Below, piece after piece: positions 33,810 to 42,353 of a stretch of DNA of 46,526 bases. This DNA is from an uncultured Ruminococcus sp. (GTDB lineage: Bacteria > Bacillota > Clostridia > Oscillospirales > Acutalibacteraceae), in assembly GCA_902773135.1 (NCBI GenBank), contig CACYDP010000094.1, positions 1 to 46,526 of the forward strand. Direction: 5' to 3'. The first letter of the stretch is position 1; each line of letters starts with the position of its first letter. Under the pieces are notes generated by a model. That model was not told the origin of the DNA. It did no database searches and saw only the letters and a program-made list of their open reading frames with translations. Position numbers and translations under genes: made by a program.

Positions 33810-34037
33810 TTAATTTTTTCGGAGTCTTTTTGACAGCGGCTGAGCCTGAAAGACAAGAACAGAACGGTTGTATTCCTGTACAGCACCTGTATTTTCCAGA
33901 AAGGCGGTTTTGCCGCAAGATTCGCTATATTTTATGGTTTCTTTGGGCTGAGGCTGCGTAAACAGTTCTTTGGGGGTCAGGGTACGATTCACGGAAACGG
34001 CTCGGCTGTTCGTGTCGTCAAAATGTGATTGATTCAT
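33810..34037 (-). CDS. Small hypothetical protein (75 residues)
   Basis: A 75-residue soluble, hydrophilic protein, beginning MNQSHFDDTNSRAVSVNRTL and ending in a basic SKRLRKN tail. It has one Cys and no membrane segment. It is preceded on the minus strand by an AGGAG site 9 bases from the ATG and by a GTGACA-17-TATAAT promoter further upstream, and it shares the terminator at 33744-33781. The combination of signals supports a real gene. No family is recognised. Confidence 0.55.
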   Translation of the reverse strand: MNQSHFDDTNSRAVSVNRTLTPKELFTQPQPKETIKYSESCGKTAFLENTGAVQEYNRSVLVFQAQPLSKRLRKN

Positions 34038-34053
34038 TAGAAGATTCTCCTGT

Positions 34054-34173
34054 TTAGATCAGAACGGTTTGATAACCTCCAAAATGCTCTCTGACAAAAA
34101 ATCTTTCCTTCATCGGACATTTTCCGGGTTGCCAAACAGGTCTTTTTATTTTTGCGAAATGACGGCGATTCAT
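34054..34173 (-). CDS. Possible small basic peptide (39 residues)
   Basis: A short ORF starting at the minus-strand ATG at 34173 and ending 16 bases before the ATG of the 75-residue gene. The peptide is Arg/Lys/Phe-rich (MNRRHFAKIKRPVWQPGKCP at its start). An alternative start at 34206 gives 50 residues but lies at the -10 box. There is no good ribosome binding site. It could be a leader peptide of the following small gene, or chance. Confidence 0.25.
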   Translation of the reverse strand: MNRRHFAKIKRPVWQPGKCPMKERFFVREHFGGYQTVLI

Positions 34174-34204
34174 AACCGTAGGACTTCGCTGTTCAAACAG
34201 GTTC

Positions 34205-34233
34205 ATTATACTACATTCTTCCGGTTTTGTCAC
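34205..34233 (-). promoter_or_regulatory. Promoter of the small-protein transcript
   Basis: On the minus strand, GTGACA (34228-34233), a 17-bp spacer and TATAAT (34205-34210). It would give a leader of about 160 bases before the 75-residue gene. Confidence 0.55.
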
Positions 34234-34378
34234 TTGTTTAATGTGAAATGTTATCTCTTTATTGGGTATTTCCGCTGTGTTGATCCGAGCTGTGTGACAT
34301 CAAAATACAAATATTGATAGAAAAATAAAAAAATTAGTATTTTTTTCAGCAATATGGTTAGAAATAATGAATTCATTG

Positions 34379-34407
34379 TTGCATTTATGTTTGGTTTGAT
34401 TTATAAT
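34379..34407 (+). promoter_or_regulatory. Promoter of the aldolase-like gene
   Basis: TTGCAT at 34379-34384, a 17-bp spacer and TATAAT at 34402-34407, 36 bases before the start. Confidence 0.65.
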
Positions 34408-34442
34408 AGAATTTGTAAAATTGAACAACGGAGGAATCAAAA

Positions 34443-35420
34443 ATGAAGAAAAAAGGCGAACTGGTTTCATACCGTCCGGATATAAAAGTGGTGGACTGTA
34501 CGATACGTGACGGCGGTCTTGTTAATAATTTCGAGTTTACTGATGAATTTGTTAAAGATCTTTACCGATCAAATATTAAAGCAGGCGTCGATTATATGGA
34601 ATTCGGCTACAAAGCATCAAAGGAGATTTTTGATGTCAGCAAATTCGGCAAATGGAAGTTCTGTAATGATGACGACATCAGAGCAATCGTAGGAGATAAC
34701 GACAGCGAACTGAAAATTTCTGTAATGGCAGACGTGGGCAGAACGGATTATAAGAACGATATTACTGACAGAGCAAACAGCCCAATCGATATGGTAAGAG
34801 TGGCAACCTATATCAATACCATACCCACCGCTCTCGAAATGGTGGAATACTGCCATAAAAAAGGCTATGAAACAAGTATCAATATTATGGCGGTATCAAA
34901 AGCGAATGATTCCGACCTTGACGATGCTTTGGAACTGATCGGTCAGAGTTGTGTGGATATTATCTATATTGTTGACAGTTACGGTTCTCTTTACCCCGAG
35001 CAAATGAGAAGACTGGCAACGAGATACCTTGAAATAAGTGAAAAATATAACAAAAAAATCGGTATACACGCACATAACAATCAGCAGTTGGCGTTCGCCA
35101 ATACAATTGAAACACTTACAATGGGAGTAAGTTATCTTGATTCCACTGTAAGCAGTATGGGTAGAGGTGCCGGCAACTGTCCGACAGAGCTTCTTCTCGG
35201 TTTCCTGAAAAATCCTAAATATCACATTACACCGATTCTTAAATTTATTGAGGAGCATATTAATCAACTTAAAGCAGATGGTGTGGTATGGGGATATGAT
35301 ATTCCTTATCTTCTGACGGGACGTCTGAATCAGCATCCCAGAGATGCCATTCAGTTTACGGCAGAAAAGCGTACAGATTACAGCAATTTCTATCAGTCAC
35401 TTTTTGATAAAGACATTTGA
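34443..35420 (+). CDS. DRE-TIM metallolyase (HMGL-like aldolase) family enzyme
   Basis: A 325-residue TIM-barrel protein. The strand-1 motif VVDCTIRDGGLVNNFEF carries the R-D metal and substrate pair of 4-hydroxy-2-oxovalerate aldolase and HMG-CoA lyase relatives. YIVDSYGSLYPEQM is the strand-6 motif, and GIHAHNNQQLAFANT supplies the HxHN metal ligands. Length fits the aldolase branch rather than the longer citramalate or isopropylmalate synthases. No acetaldehyde dehydrogenase partner is next to it. Standalone members of this kind are found in polysaccharide or oxo-acid related loci, but the reaction here is unknown. The ATG at 34443 follows a GGAGG site; it is a single-gene transcript. Confidence 0.85.
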   Translation: MKKKGELVSYRPDIKVVDCTIRDGGLVNNFEFTDEFVKDLYRSNIKAGVDYMEFGYKASKEIFDVSKFGKWKFCNDDDIRAIVGDNDSELKISVMADVGRTDYKNDITDRANSPIDMVRVATYINTIPTALEMVEYCHKKGYETSINIMAVSKANDSDLDDALELIGQSCVDIIYIVDSYGSLYPEQMRRLATRYLEISEKYNKKIGIHAHNNQQLAFANTIETLTMGVSYLDSTVSSMGRGAGNCPTELLLGFLKNPKYHITPILKFIEEHINQLKADGVVWGYDIPYLLTGRLNQHPRDAIQFTAEKRTDYSNFYQSLFDKDI

Positions 35421-35427
35421 TAACAAT

Positions 35428-35469
35428 AAAAAATGTGTCTTTCGTTTTGCGGCGAAAGGCACATTTTTT
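35428..35469. terminator. Hairpin between convergent aldolase-like and Nudix genes
   Basis: A 17-base-arm stem with one wobble pair (AAAAAATGTGTCTTTCG and its partner) followed by T residues. It overlaps the last bases of the Nudix gene and can serve both directions. Confidence 0.85.
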
Positions 35470-36169
35470 AGATTTTAGTATCAAATCTTTTTTGAACTTC
35501 CATTAGTATTTTAGTGTCGTTTTCGTGTTTGCACATATGCATCGCATCTTCAATGCTTGCCCATGTATAGTAATCGATCTCGCTTTGCTGCATATTGACA
35601 TTGCTGTTGTCCGACCTTGCCAGAAAAAATACGACACGCTTTTTGATTTTTCCGAAAGGTCTGTATACACTTGTTTGTCTGAAATTAGGTTCGATTTTGA
35701 CCGAAAGTCCGGTTTCCTCTTTGATCTCTCTCAATGCGGTCTGCTGTTCGGTTTCGTTGCGTTCCACGTGTCCTTTCGGAAAGGTCCAACATTTTCCGTT
35801 ATGATTTTTGACAAGAAGGATTTTGATATTGTTGGCAGAAAGTCTTCTGTATACTACCGCACCACAGGATTTTTCGTATATGCATATGATTTTTGTGAAT
35901 TTTACAGAAGTCCTGTCGAGTCTGGAACGTATTTCGGGTTCGTAAAAAATTTCCGTTACAGGTGCGGCAACCAACCGTGTCTGGGCTTTGTTATCCGTAC
36001 CGGCAATGGCAATGACAGTACATTCTACCACTCCCGAAAGTTCCCGTCTGTCTGTTATCACATAAACATGGCGATTGTCAGCGGATGGATGATTCACGAT
36101 CGAGCCTGAGTAAAGGCTTCCTTCGGCAAGTGTGCCGAATATTTCAATTTTAACGTTTTTGCCGAGCAT
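35468..36169 (-). CDS. Nudix hydrolase with N-terminal pyrophosphatase-like domain
   Basis: A 233-residue protein. The Nudix domain (about 101-225) carries a complete Nudix box from G133 to L155 with E139, R147, E148, E151 and E152 in place, so it should hydrolyse a nucleoside diphosphate-linked substrate; GAVVYRR opens the domain. Residues 1-100 look like a small beta-rich domain reminiscent of the short clostridial inorganic pyrophosphatase-like fold (MLGKNVKIEI opening, TRLVAAP near 64-70, then YEPEI), without clear catalytic aspartates. This N-terminal reading is tentative. It lies 30 bases downstream of the DHHW gene on the same strand with a GGAGGTG site, so the two are likely co-transcribed. 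Confidence 0.85.
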   Translation of the reverse strand: MLGKNVKIEIFGTLAEGSLYSGSIVNHPSADNRHVYVITDRRELSGVVECTVIAIAGTDNKAQTRLVAAPVTEIFYEPEIRSRLDRTSVKFTKIICIYEKSCGAVVYRRLSANNIKILLVKNHNGKCWTFPKGHVERNETEQQTALREIKEETGLSVKIEPNFRQTSVYRPFGKIKKRVVFFLARSDNSNVNMQQSEIDYYTWASIEDAMHMCKHENDTKILMEVQKRFDTKI

Positions 36170-36199
36170 TTCAGCACACCTCCGATTGATAGTTTTGGT

Positions 36200-37384
36200 T
36201 TAGCCGATAATAGTATAGATCCATTCGGTCCGCATAGCAGTATTGGCATTGATAATGCCGTTGATGACCAGTATGTCGGTAAAATGGTTTTTCTTTATGT
36301 AGTCGATAACACTGCCGTCATAAAACTGCGGGTCAACGATATAGATTTCATCATAATTCAAAGCGGTGAACGGTGCAAGAGCACAGCCATAGGAATCTTT
36401 GATGATACACAATTTTTTGCCTGTCTGATGGTTTGACGTAATTTTCATATAAGGGTTATTGCCCCATATAAAAGCACTGTATGCATTGGCACCTTCCGCA
36501 AAGGGAGCAATCAAGGTGGCTTCCTTTTCTTTATCGGCACCGTTTTCAAGAAGACGGCAGTCATATTCCCCGGGGATATTGTAATATATGACGGTATCGG
36601 CATTTCCTGCCAGTTCCGGATTTCCCTGAGGATTTTCCTCTGTAACGGTCGACATCAGCAAAGAACCGCCGAAGTCTTTGATTTCGCCTTTTGAAAAGCT
36701 GTTGATGTCTGCTTTTTTGTTACCTGATACGTCACAGAAAGTATTAAAAGCATAGTAGGCTCCAAGACCTGTCCAGTTATTATCTGTGTGAAAATAGATA
36801 TACTCGCTTTTATGTTGGTTCAAAGTGTCGTAAATATCAACAGGTTTGACATCTTCGGTATAGGACGAATAAATTTTTTGGATATTTGCTTTTTCATCAG
36901 ATGCTTCTGTGAGGTAGTTTGACGGCATACCGAATACAGAGTGCGTGGGAACCACCATATTGTACACGGCAACATCCTTTCCAACTGCTTTTTTGATTTC
37001 GGAAACCGCTTTTGCATAGGCAGTGGCAGTGTCATCTCCGCCGTAAAACAGTTCATATCCCTGCTTGTCATAAATAAATACGTTGTTGTCAAAATATCCT
37101 TTTTTATTTGGATCGGCAGACGATTCCAACGAAGAAGTTTTTGTGTCCTGTACGGGGGGTTGCTGTGAAACAGAGGGCTGTTTGAAGGCTTTGTCCGTAT
37201 CTTTTTCTATATGATTGTGAAAGAAAAAGAAATAGCTGCCAACACCTGCTATACACAGCAGGACAGCAATCATCACTGCGGCAGCAGCTTTTTTATGTCC
37301 TCTGTTTTTTCCTCTGTAATAAGAGCCCGAACCGTAAGAACGTCTTCCGTAAGAACCGTAGCCGTATGATCTTCTGCTCATCAT
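36200..37384 (-). CDS. DHHW/AlgX-like membrane-anchored protein
   Basis: A 394-residue protein. The N-terminal cytoplasmic segment is Arg/Ser/Tyr/Gly-rich (SYGYGSYGRRSYGSGSYYRG-type repeats). One transmembrane helix lies at about 33-56, followed by a Gln/Pro/Ser-rich linker and an extracytoplasmic SGNH-like domain. Motifs of DHHW-family proteins are present: VVPTHSVFG, FHTDNNWTGLGAYYAF (the Asp-His-His-Trp motif altered to D-N-N-W) and IIKDSYGCALAPF. DHHW/AlgX-type proteins often accompany MBOAT acyltransferases in O-acetylation of cell-wall or exported polysaccharides, but no MBOAT gene is here. An AGAGG site precedes the tandem ATGs. The changed catalytic His pair may mean altered or lost activity. 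Confidence 0.82.
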   Translation of the reverse strand: MMSRRSYGYGSYGRRSYGSGSYYRGKNRGHKKAAAAVMIAVLLCIAGVGSYFFFFHNHIEKDTDKAFKQPSVSQQPPVQDTKTSSLESSADPNKKGYFDNNVFIYDKQGYELFYGGDDTATAYAKAVSEIKKAVGKDVAVYNMVVPTHSVFGMPSNYLTEASDEKANIQKIYSSYTEDVKPVDIYDTLNQHKSEYIYFHTDNNWTGLGAYYAFNTFCDVSGNKKADINSFSKGEIKDFGGSLLMSTVTEENPQGNPELAGNADTVIYYNIPGEYDCRLLENGADKEKEATLIAPFAEGANAYSAFIWGNNPYMKITSNHQTGKKLCIIKDSYGCALAPFTALNYDEIYIVDPQFYDGSVIDYIKKNHFTDILVINGIINANTAMRTEWIYTIIG

Positions 37385-37423
37385 TCATTCCTCTTTCAGC
37401 GATACTTATAAATGTACATTCTA

Positions 37424-37452
37424 ATTATAATGTATTTGCTGAAAAAAAACAA
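37424..37452 (-). promoter_or_regulatory. Promoter of the DHHW-Nudix operon
   Basis: On the minus strand, TTGTTT (37447-37452), a 17-bp spacer and TATAAT (37424-37429), about 40 bases upstream of the start. Confidence 0.6.
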
Positions 37453-37632
37453 CATTATAAAATAACAAACCTGATACAGTAAGTGAGAAAATATTTAGGA
37501 ATTTAGTAAGTATTTTATCATTTGATATAGATGCGGGAGCTTTGCTGCAACGAAGAACTTCATTTTTGTGGCTGTTTTATCAAACAGCGAAGATTGTCGC
37601 AGTAATAACCGGCGAAATCAAAAATATTATGC

Positions 37633-37661
37633 TTGAATTCAAATCGGCATTGTGTTAATAT
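37633..37661 (+). promoter_or_regulatory. Promoter of the GtrA operon
   Basis: TTGAAT at 37633-37638, a 17-bp spacer and TAATAT at 37656-37661. The -35 lies within the palindrome TTGAATTCAA. About 70 bases before the gtrA-like start. Confidence 0.6.
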
Positions 37662-37730
37662 AATATCTGTGTTATTATATTTACTGCAATCGGCAGTGTT
37701 TTTTGTATTCTGCTTGTATCGGAGGAAAAA

Positions 37731-38213
37731 ATGAAACTCAAAGAACTTTTTGTGGGGGACACCAATAATACATTTATACAATTTTTCAGAAGCTTGTTTG
37801 TGGGCGGTGTAGCGACACTGGCAGATATGGCTGTTCTGATTTTAATAAGAGAAGTTTTCGGGATTTCGGAATCTGTTGCTGCTGTTTTCGGTTTTATTGT
37901 CGGATTGGCGGTCAATTATATCATTTCTACATTCTGGGTATTTGCAAAGGCAAAGGTTAAGAACAGGGTGCTTGATTTTGTAATTTTCGGTGTCATAGGC
38001 GTGATCGGTCTGGGACTGACACAGCTGATCATTGAGCCTTTCGCCGTAAAGGGAATGTTCGGAGAGGGTTTTCTCGTAAGCAATGCCGTTTTTGGTTCGC
38101 TGATTCCTGTGGATAAATATTATATTATAGGAAAGCTGCTTGCGGTTGTACTGGTATATATGTGGAACTTCTTTGCGAGAAAATTTATACTTTATCGTCA
38201 TACCGATCAATAA
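37731..38213 (+). CDS. GtrA-family membrane protein
   Basis: A 160-residue polytopic protein of the GtrA type. It has four transmembrane helices (about 18-40, 45-68, 80-105, 130-152) and the family patterns FVGGVATLADMAVL and AVNYIISTFWVF. GtrA-like proteins are thought to flip or handle polyprenyl-phosphate-linked sugars for glycosylation outside the membrane. The ATG at 37731 follows a CGGAGG site. It starts a three-gene operon with an FAD oxidoreductase and a GT39-like enzyme, which supports an envelope glycosylation role. Confidence 0.88.
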   Translation: MKLKELFVGDTNNTFIQFFRSLFVGGVATLADMAVLILIREVFGISESVAAVFGFIVGLAVNYIISTFWVFAKAKVKNRVLDFVIFGVIGVIGLGLTQLIIEPFAVKGMFGEGFLVSNAVFGSLIPVDKYYIIGKLLAVVLVYMWNFFARKFILYRHTDQ

Positions 38214-38241
38214 ATTAATACAGAAAAGGTGAATTTTAAAT

Positions 38242-39810
38242 ATGAAAAAGGTTGTAATCATCGGAGCGGGTCCGGCAGGACTGACAGCGGCAAATGAACT
38301 ATTAAAGGACAACAGCGGCGAATATGAAGTCGTGATTCTGGAAGAAACAAAGGTCATAGGAGGTATCTCCCAGACGGTACGGTATAACGGAAACCGTATG
38401 GATATAGGCGGACACAGATTTTTCTCCAAAAGTGATGAAATTATGAACTGGTGGAGTGAACTGATGCCCATACAGGGAGCACCGTCGTTTGATGACGAAA
38501 AGCTTGGTCGTGAAAAACCACTTTCACAGGGCGGTCCTGACCCGAAAAATGAAGATGTAGTGATGCTGGTGCGTGACAGGGTTTCCAGAATTTATTACCG
38601 TAAACACTTTTTTGATTATCCTGTTACAATGTCGGCTTCTACCATTAAAAATATGGGATTTGCTACCACCATTGCGGCGGGCTGCAGTTACCTGAAATCC
38701 GCTATGTTCAAAAAGCCCGAGGATTCCCTTGAGAATTTCTACATCAACCGTTTCGGCAAAAAACTGTACAGTATGTTCTTTGAGGGATATACCGAAAAAC
38801 TCTGGGGTCGTCACCCGAGAGAAATTTCTGCCGACTGGGGTTCTCAGCGTGTCAAGGGGCTTTCTATCCGTGCTGTGCTGAAAGATATGTTCTCCAAGGC
38901 ATTCGGCGGCAAAAAGAAAAATAAAGAAGTAGAAACATCTCTGATAGAGCAGTTCTGGTATCCGAAATACGGTCCGGGTCAGCTGTGGGAGCTTGCCGCT
39001 GATAAGGCTGTTGAAAAAGGAGCAAAACTGATCAAAAACTGTAAAGTTCAAAAGATAGAATGTAAAGATGGACTGATTAAGTCTGTGGTATGTGAAACGG
39101 AAAACGGTCCTAAAACTTTTGAGGGTGATATATTTATTTCATCAATGCCTGTCAAAGATCTGGTGTGCGGTATGACCGGCGATAAGCCTTCTGATGATAT
39201 GTGCGAGGTGGCAAAAGGACTGCCGTACCGTGATTTTGTAACAGTGGGCCTTCTTGTGAGCAAGCTGAATCTGGAAAACAAAACGAAAATGAAAACTCTC
39301 GGCAATATTGTTCCGGACTGCTGGATTTATGTGCAGGAAACTAACGTAAAACTCGGACGTATACAGATCTTCAATAACTGGTCGCCATATATGGTCAAAA
39401 ATCCCGAAAATACGGTCTGGATAGGACTGGAATATTTTTGTGCCGAGGGTGACAATTTCTGGAATATGACGGACGAAGAATGTATTCAGTTGGCTTCCAA
39501 AGAGTTGGAATCAATGGGTGTCATTGATTCTGCCGATATATTGGATTCTCACAGAGAAAAAATCAAAAAGGCCTATCCTGCGTATTTTGATACCTACGCA
39601 CGAATGGACGAATTGATAGAATGTCTTGATACCTATACTAATCTTTACTGTGTCGGCAGAAACGGTCAGCACAGATATAACAATATGGACCATTCGATGC
39701 TGACAGCGATTCGTGCGGCACAGGCGATTAAAGAGGGCAAAACAGATAAACACGACATCTGGAATGTCAATACTGAAAAAGAATATCACGAATCGAAAAA
39801 AGAAAACTGA
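38242..39810 (+). CDS. NAD(P)/FAD-dependent oxidoreductase (UDP-galactopyranose mutase-like)
   Basis: A 522-residue flavoprotein. An N-terminal Rossmann motif [18 protein letters not shown] at 4-21 binds [24 protein letters not shown] near 40-60 matches amine-oxidase/protoporphyrinogen-oxidase and UGM-like enzymes, and the C-terminal [18 protein letters not shown] segment near 472-489 closes the FAD site. Relatives in surface polysaccharide loci are annotated as amine oxidase or UGM-like, with unproven substrates. It lies between GtrA and a GT39-like transferase with 28-base gaps on both sides, so a sugar- or lipid-sugar-modifying role is inferred. The start is preceded by an AAAAGGTG site. 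Confidence 0.85.
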   Translation: MKKVVIIGAGPAGLTAANELLKDNSGEYEVVILEETKVIGGISQTVRYNGNRMDIGGHRFFSKSDEIMNWWSELMPIQGAPSFDDEKLGREKPLSQGGPDPKNEDVVMLVRDRVSRIYYRKHFFDYPVTMSASTIKNMGFATTIAAGCSYLKSAMFKKPEDSLENFYINRFGKKLYSMFFEGYTEKLWGRHPREISADWGSQRVKGLSIRAVLKDMFSKAFGGKKKNKEVETSLIEQFWYPKYGPGQLWELAADKAVEKGAKLIKNCKVQKIECKDGLIKSVVCETENGPKTFEGDIFISSMPVKDLVCGMTGDKPSDDMCEVAKGLPYRDFVTVGLLVSKLNLENKTKMKTLGNIVPDCWIYVQETNVKLGRIQIFNNWSPYMVKNPENTVWIGLEYFCAEGDNFWNMTDEECIQLASKELESMGVIDSADILDSHREKIKKAYPAYFDTYARMDELIECLDTYTNLYCVGRNGQHRYNNMDHSMLTAIRAAQAIKEGKTDKHDIWNVNTEKEYHESKKEN

Positions 39811-39838
39811 TGTCTTGCCGAAAGGATTTTAAGCTGAA

Positions 39839-41617
39839 ATGGAAGAAACAACAAAAGTTACAAAAAAAGCGTCAGAAGCAAGTGAAAAATCCGCTTTGCC
39901 CCAAAAACCGAAAAGCAGCCAACCGTTTTATATGATCCTGCTGGAAACGGCATGGGCACATCCCATCTTTACGGCACTGTTTTTGTGTGTTTTTGCGATG
40001 ACGCTCACAACCGGCAAACACGTGACCAAAATAGGAATGATAATGCCGTCGCTTGCTGTGTTTTTGATGGGAGTGTGTGCCGGACTGCATATTGTCAGGA
40101 ACGATATAAAGCATAAAAGCAATGCCGTGCTTGTTTCCTTTATTTTGTTTGCGGCATCGTTTGCGGGACTGTTTGCGGTAATGGTTTATCAGGCAGACCG
40201 ACCCGGAGCGGCAGTGCTGAATTTCGGGCTGGCTGCCATTACGGGTGTTTATATTTATCTCGGTGTCAAAAACAAACTAACAACCAAAAATATTGTTTTG
40301 CTGATTGCTGCTGCGGGATTTCTTATCCGGCTTGCCTATATTATGTATTTGTCGATTACACTGCATCAGCACGATGTCAGCAGTATCGGAACCGGCAAGG
40401 GACATATCGGCTATATTGAATTTTTGTGTCAACACAATTATCTTCCGCCTGATGATGTCAGAAATACAGACCAGTTCTACCATGCTCCACTGCACCATAT
40501 CATAGCGTCTATGTGGGTAAAAGTACAGTATACCTACGGTATCAGCTATGAGAGTGCGTTTGAAAACGTACAGCTGCTGACATTATTTTATTCTTCGGTT
40601 TGTTTTATTCTTTCGTATAAAATTTTTCGGAAACTAAAGCTCAACGGCAAGGGGTTGATTTTTGCCTCTGCTGTGATCGCATTTTCACCGACGTTTATCA
40701 TATTGTCCGCAAGTATCAATAATGACATCTTGTCTGTGACATTGATGCTGGGAGCCATTTACAATACGCTGAGATGGTATGAAAAACAAACATTCAAAAA
40801 TATAATTCCGATAGCTCTTTGTGTAGGCTTCGGTATGATGACCAAACTTTCGGTATGGATGATTACGCCTGCTATTGCCTTTGTCTTTTTGTTTGTATTC
40901 TTTGGCAATCTGAAAAATTACAAGAAAAATCTGGCTCAGTTCGGTATTTTCGGCATCATATGTATTCCGTTGGGGCTTTACTGGCCGCTGAGAAATTTGA
41001 TTCGTGACGGGGTACCGATTACCTATGTACCGAAACTTTCGGAAACATCCAAACAGTATGTTGGCAATATTCCGATGATGCAGCGGCTGTTTGACTTTGA
41101 CCTGCACCAGTTCAAAGATGTGGGCGACCAATTTACAATGTACGGCGGAGAATATAACGAATATAACCCTTTGGTTGCCTTATTTAAAACCGCAAGTTTT
41201 GATGAGGGAATTACTACCAAAAACTATCCTGCCATTGCGGGATTCAATACCATACTTTTCTGGTCGATGGTGCTGATCGGATTGGCAGGATTTATTGCAA
41301 TGGTTTATATGTTGATCAAAAATAAAACAGAGCTGAATCGCTGCACAAAAATATTTCTTGCCCTGCTGTATGCGGTAATATTTGTTTCTTACTATGTGTT
41401 CTGTTTTGAATTTCCGCACGTATGCACCGAAAATATCAGATATGCGGTGCCGCTTATCGTGATAGGGGCTTATTTTATAGGGCTTGCCATACAACGACTG
41501 TTGGCAGCTCACAACAGAATCAAAACTGCCGCAGCCCGTGTACTGTGTACGGCTGTGATTGTATATGCTGCATCGTCAACAATTGTTTACGATATTGTGT
41601 CACATAAAGTCTGGTGA
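39839..41617 (+). CDS. GT39/ArnT-like polytopic glycosyltransferase
   Basis: A 592-residue integral membrane protein with a hydrophilic N-terminus (Lys/Glu/Ser-rich, about 1-28) and about 12 hydrophobic segments. The loop with DQFYHAPLHHIIAS near 213-226 matches the extracytoplasmic acidic loop of PMT/ArnT-type transferases that take sugars from polyprenyl phosphate. The repeated pattern of aromatic-rich helices fits the GT-C fold. With GtrA and the FAD enzyme it forms a likely module for modifying a surface glycan or protein. The ATG at 39839 is 28 bases after the FAD gene, with a modest AAAGGA site. The operon ends at the hairpin 41631-41662. Confidence 0.8.
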   Translation: MEETTKVTKKASEASEKSALPQKPKSSQPFYMILLETAWAHPIFTALFLCVFAMTLTTGKHVTKIGMIMPSLAVFLMGVCAGLHIVRNDIKHKSNAVLVSFILFAASFAGLFAVMVYQADRPGAAVLNFGLAAITGVYIYLGVKNKLTTKNIVLLIAAAGFLIRLAYIMYLSITLHQHDVSSIGTGKGHIGYIEFLCQHNYLPPDDVRNTDQFYHAPLHHIIASMWVKVQYTYGISYESAFENVQLLTLFYSSVCFILSYKIFRKLKLNGKGLIFASAVIAFSPTFIILSASINNDILSVTLMLGAIYNTLRWYEKQTFKNIIPIALCVGFGMMTKLSVWMITPAIAFVFLFVFFGNLKNYKKNLAQFGIFGIICIPLGLYWPLRNLIRDGVPITYVPKLSETSKQYVGNIPMMQRLFDFDLHQFKDVGDQFTMYGGEYNEYNPLVALFKTASFDEGITTKNYPAIAGFNTILFWSMVLIGLAGFIAMVYMLIKNKTELNRCTKIFLALLYAVIFVSYYVFCFEFPHVCTENIRYAVPLIVIGAYFIGLAIQRLLAAHNRIKTAAARVLCTAVIVYAASSTIVYDIVSHKVW

Positions 41618-41630
41618 TATGGAATGATAC

Positions 41631-41662
41631 TGCTGTACGGGAAATGACTTTCCCGTACGGCA
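41631..41662 (+). terminator. Hairpin between the GT39 operon and pth
   Basis: A 14-bp stem with one wobble pair (TGCTGTACGGGAAA with TTTCCCGTACGGCA) and a 4-base loop, 13 bases after the GT39-like stop. The T-run is short (TTTCC), so it may be an attenuator rather than a full terminator. Confidence 0.6.
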
Positions 41663-41687
41663 TTTCCGTGTGTAAAGGAGAATGAAG

Positions 41688-42287
41688 ATGTTTTTTAACA
41701 AAAAAGAAGATAAGCTCGGCGGCGTGGAATATATGGTTGTTGGTTTGGGAAACCCCGATAGAAAATACGAAAGTACCAGACATAATGCGGGGTTCTTGTG
41801 TATTGATGCACTGGCGGATCAGCTCGGTGTCAAAATTGACAGGATCAAATATAAATCGCTTTGTACCTCTGCGGTAATAGCCAATCGAAAAGTACTTTTG
41901 ATGAAGCCGTCAACCTATATGAACAACAGCGGACAGGCAGTGGTGGAAGCGATGAATTTCTATAAAATTCCTCCGGAAAATGTGATTGTTATATTTGATG
42001 ATATATCACTTGATGTTGGAAAAATGCGTATCAGACGAAAAGGTAGTGATGGGGGACATAATGGAATTAAAAATATTATTTATTTATCGGGCAGTGACAA
42101 ATTTCCCAGAGTCAAAGTAGGAGTAGGTCACAAACCTAAAAAATGGGATCTTGCTGATTGGGTATTGTCGTCTTTTACTTCCGCTGAAATGAAAACACTT
42201 GCCGAAACAGCCGGCAAGGTATGTACGGCTGTTGAATTGATGATAAGCGGCAATACCGATAAGGCAATGAATCAATTCAATTCGTGA
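41688..42287 (+). CDS. pth: Peptidyl-tRNA hydrolase
   Basis: A 199-residue enzyme that recycles peptidyl-tRNA released from stalled ribosomes. The family opening VVGLGNPDRKYESTRHNAGF (catalytic His in RHNAGF), the KPSTYMNNSG motif, FDDISLDVGKMRIRRKGSDG and GGHNGIKNII are all present. The protein has about 14 extra residues before the core compared with the usual start. The ATG at 41688 gives a 7-base spacing from AAGGAG at 41675-41680; the ATG at 41682 would be too close. It precedes mfd, the same order as in Bacillus. Confidence 0.96.
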   Translation: MFFNKKEDKLGGVEYMVVGLGNPDRKYESTRHNAGFLCIDALADQLGVKIDRIKYKSLCTSAVIANRKVLLMKPSTYMNNSGQAVVEAMNFYKIPPENVIVIFDDISLDVGKMRIRRKGSDGGHNGIKNIIYLSGSDKFPRVKVGVGHKPKKWDLADWVLSSFTSAEMKTLAETAGKVCTAVELMISGNTDKAMNQFNS

Positions 42288-42353
42288 TGATCACTTTAAA
42301 TTTGTGCCGTTACACATTTTAGGTCTTACAACGGTATGAAAGAGGAATCGATA

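Larger units (their letters stand above)
34038..34442. other. Intergenic region between divergent genes
   Basis: Contains the minus-strand promoter at 34205-34233, a possible 39- or 50-residue small ORF on the minus strand, AT-rich DNA at about 34300-34350, and the promoter of the plus-strand aldolase-like gene at 34379-34407. No RNA gene is recognised. Confidence 0.5.
37385..37730. other. Divergent intergenic region
   Basis: Contains two divergent promoters, at 37424-37452 for the DHHW gene and 37633-37661 for gtrA. The region between (about 37480-37620) is AT-rich and holds nothing recognised. Confidence 0.6.
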
